From Magnetospirillum sp902729445 (GTDB taxonomy: Bacteria; Pseudomonadota; Alphaproteobacteria; Rhodospirillales; Magnetospirillaceae): 64,000 nucleotides of DNA. The translations under genes and the position numbers were made by a program. The notes below the pieces were generated by a model. It was not told where the DNA came from and made no database searches. It saw nothing but the letters and a program-made list of their open reading frames with translations. This document shows, piece by piece, positions 63,324 to 64,000 of this stretch (within the stretch, counting starts at the first letter, position 1; each line of letters begins with the position of its first letter). The DNA lies in NCBI RefSeq assembly GCF_902729445.1, contig NZ_CACVCE010000006.1:1-64000 (forward strand), written 5' to 3'.

Positions 63324-64000
63324 GTGATCGAGGATTTTCTGGGCGGGTTGTTGCGGGAATGCAAGGAATTGGGGCAGGCCTGGCGCCGGCGCCACCCCCC
63401 GGGCCTTGACCGCGTCCTCGCCCGCTTGTCCGGCTGGTCGCTGCTGGCCCGCAGCCTGCCGCCCCGGCTGGACGGCCCCAATGGTCCCGATCTCGACCTG
63501 GACCAGGCGACTTGGCGCCGGCTGTGGAGCATGGCGCGCGGCCTGAAGGTCCTGGCGGAAATCCCGGTGATCCCGGCGCCGGAACTGGTGCCGGAACTGA
63601 TCGAGCGCCTGCACGGGGTGATGATCAGCCGGTTCGATCCGGCCGATGCCTTCCTGGACCATCAATCCCGCATCGTGGTGACCGAATGGGCGCAGCGCCA
63701 CGCCGCGGCCGAGGCCATCGACGCGGCCCATGCCGGTGCCGCCGCCCTGGAATTCATCGCGCTGTCGCCCTTGAGCTGGGGCAATGCCGAAATGGCGGTG
63801 ATGCTGGCCGCGCTGATGGCGTCCGGCCGCGAAGGGCCGCTGGTGCTGCCGCTGACCCCGGCCGAGATGGGCGAGGATGGATATGCCCGGGCCCTGGCGG
63901 CCGGGCTGGATGGCGATCAGGGCGCCTGGATCGCCTATTGGCTGGCGCAGACGCGCATCGTCTTGAAGCGCCTGCCCGATCTGGCCGACGGCGCCGAGCG
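63324..64000 (+). CDS. Hypothetical protein, 3' end outside window
   Basis: Open frame of 225 codons running off the window, read from GTG 63324 (CGGAGCAAGCGCG upstream). The product begins MIEDFLGGLLRECKELGQAW and is rich in Leu, Ala and Arg. No signal peptide or recognised motif in the visible part. Codon use is like the core genes around it. Confidence 0.7.
   Translation, partial: MIEDFLGGLLRECKELGQAWRRRHPPGLDRVLARLSGWSLLARSLPPRLDGPNGPDLDLDQATWRRLWSMARGLKVLAEIPVIPAPELVPELIERLHGVMISRFDPADAFLDHQSRIVVTEWAQRHAAAEAIDAAHAGAAALEFIALSPLSWGNAEMAVMLAALMASGREGPLVLPLTPAEMGEDGYARALAAGLDGDQGAWIAYWLAQTRIVLKRLPDLADGAE

Overview
The window is GC-rich bacterial DNA that looks like an alphaproteobacterium of the Rhodospirillales, most like Magnetospirillum and relatives. 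This is an inference from the trpB-trpA-accD-folC gene order, the PAS/chemoreceptor/CheZ genes, a CIRCE-controlled groESL operon and the codon use. There are no rRNA genes and no CRISPR array.

Layout. 1-8.7 kb is an accessory region. It holds a type I restriction-modification operon (hsdR, cut by the window edge, then hsdM and hsdS), two unknown genes coupled behind it, and a convergent two-gene unit of a soluble unknown protein plus a four-helix membrane protein. 8.7-10.8 kb is a PAS/chemoreceptor (Aer-like) gene broken by an IS3-family element. A single N at 10529 marks an assembly gap that removed most of orfA and the right end of the IS. 10.9-12.6 kb carries rlmE and a ppx/gppA-type phosphatase, followed by tRNA-Gln(CUG).

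12.84-24.30 kb is an integrative island in that tRNA gene. A 45-bp copy of the tRNA 3' end (24252-24296) closes it, and its integrase lies directly beside the tRNA. It carries a DUF6641-like gene, a solute-binding protein coupled to a GGDEF-EAL protein, a small FimB-sized tyrosine recombinase, a 71-aa gene, a 387-aa gene with five in-phase 11-bp repeats inside it, a small HTH-like gene, a lone response regulator and a PAS-PAS-LuxR regulator. Ten copies of a 17-bp palindrome, core TGTCGTGTTACACGACA, are scattered only through this island. They occur in two sub-types and often in pairs that bracket the cargo genes. This is the strongest candidate for an undescribed system. 24.3-27.4 kb is further accessory DNA (a WYL-like protein and an AlbA_2/Schlafen-type protein).

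27.4-64 kb is mostly core genome: Nudix, formyltransferase-like, cytochrome c, rsmB, guaB, trpB-trpA, accD-folC, rpmB, cheZ, meaB, groES-groEL, a run of 4-bp-overlapping genes (accA, glycosyltransferase, TVP38-like, BON lipoprotein), slt, a family-4 uracil-DNA glycosylase, ETF-QO, a TPR lipoprotein with ispE, tRNA-Gln(UUG), a binding-protein/histidine-kinase pair, a HI0933-like flavoprotein, a universal stress protein, an acetoacetate-decarboxylase-like protein and an M48 protease. Small repeat phenomena stand out here: a GxxExxY gene enclosed by inverted repeats between trpA and accD, a duplicated ETF-QO tail, and long palindromic elements at two convergent gene junctions.
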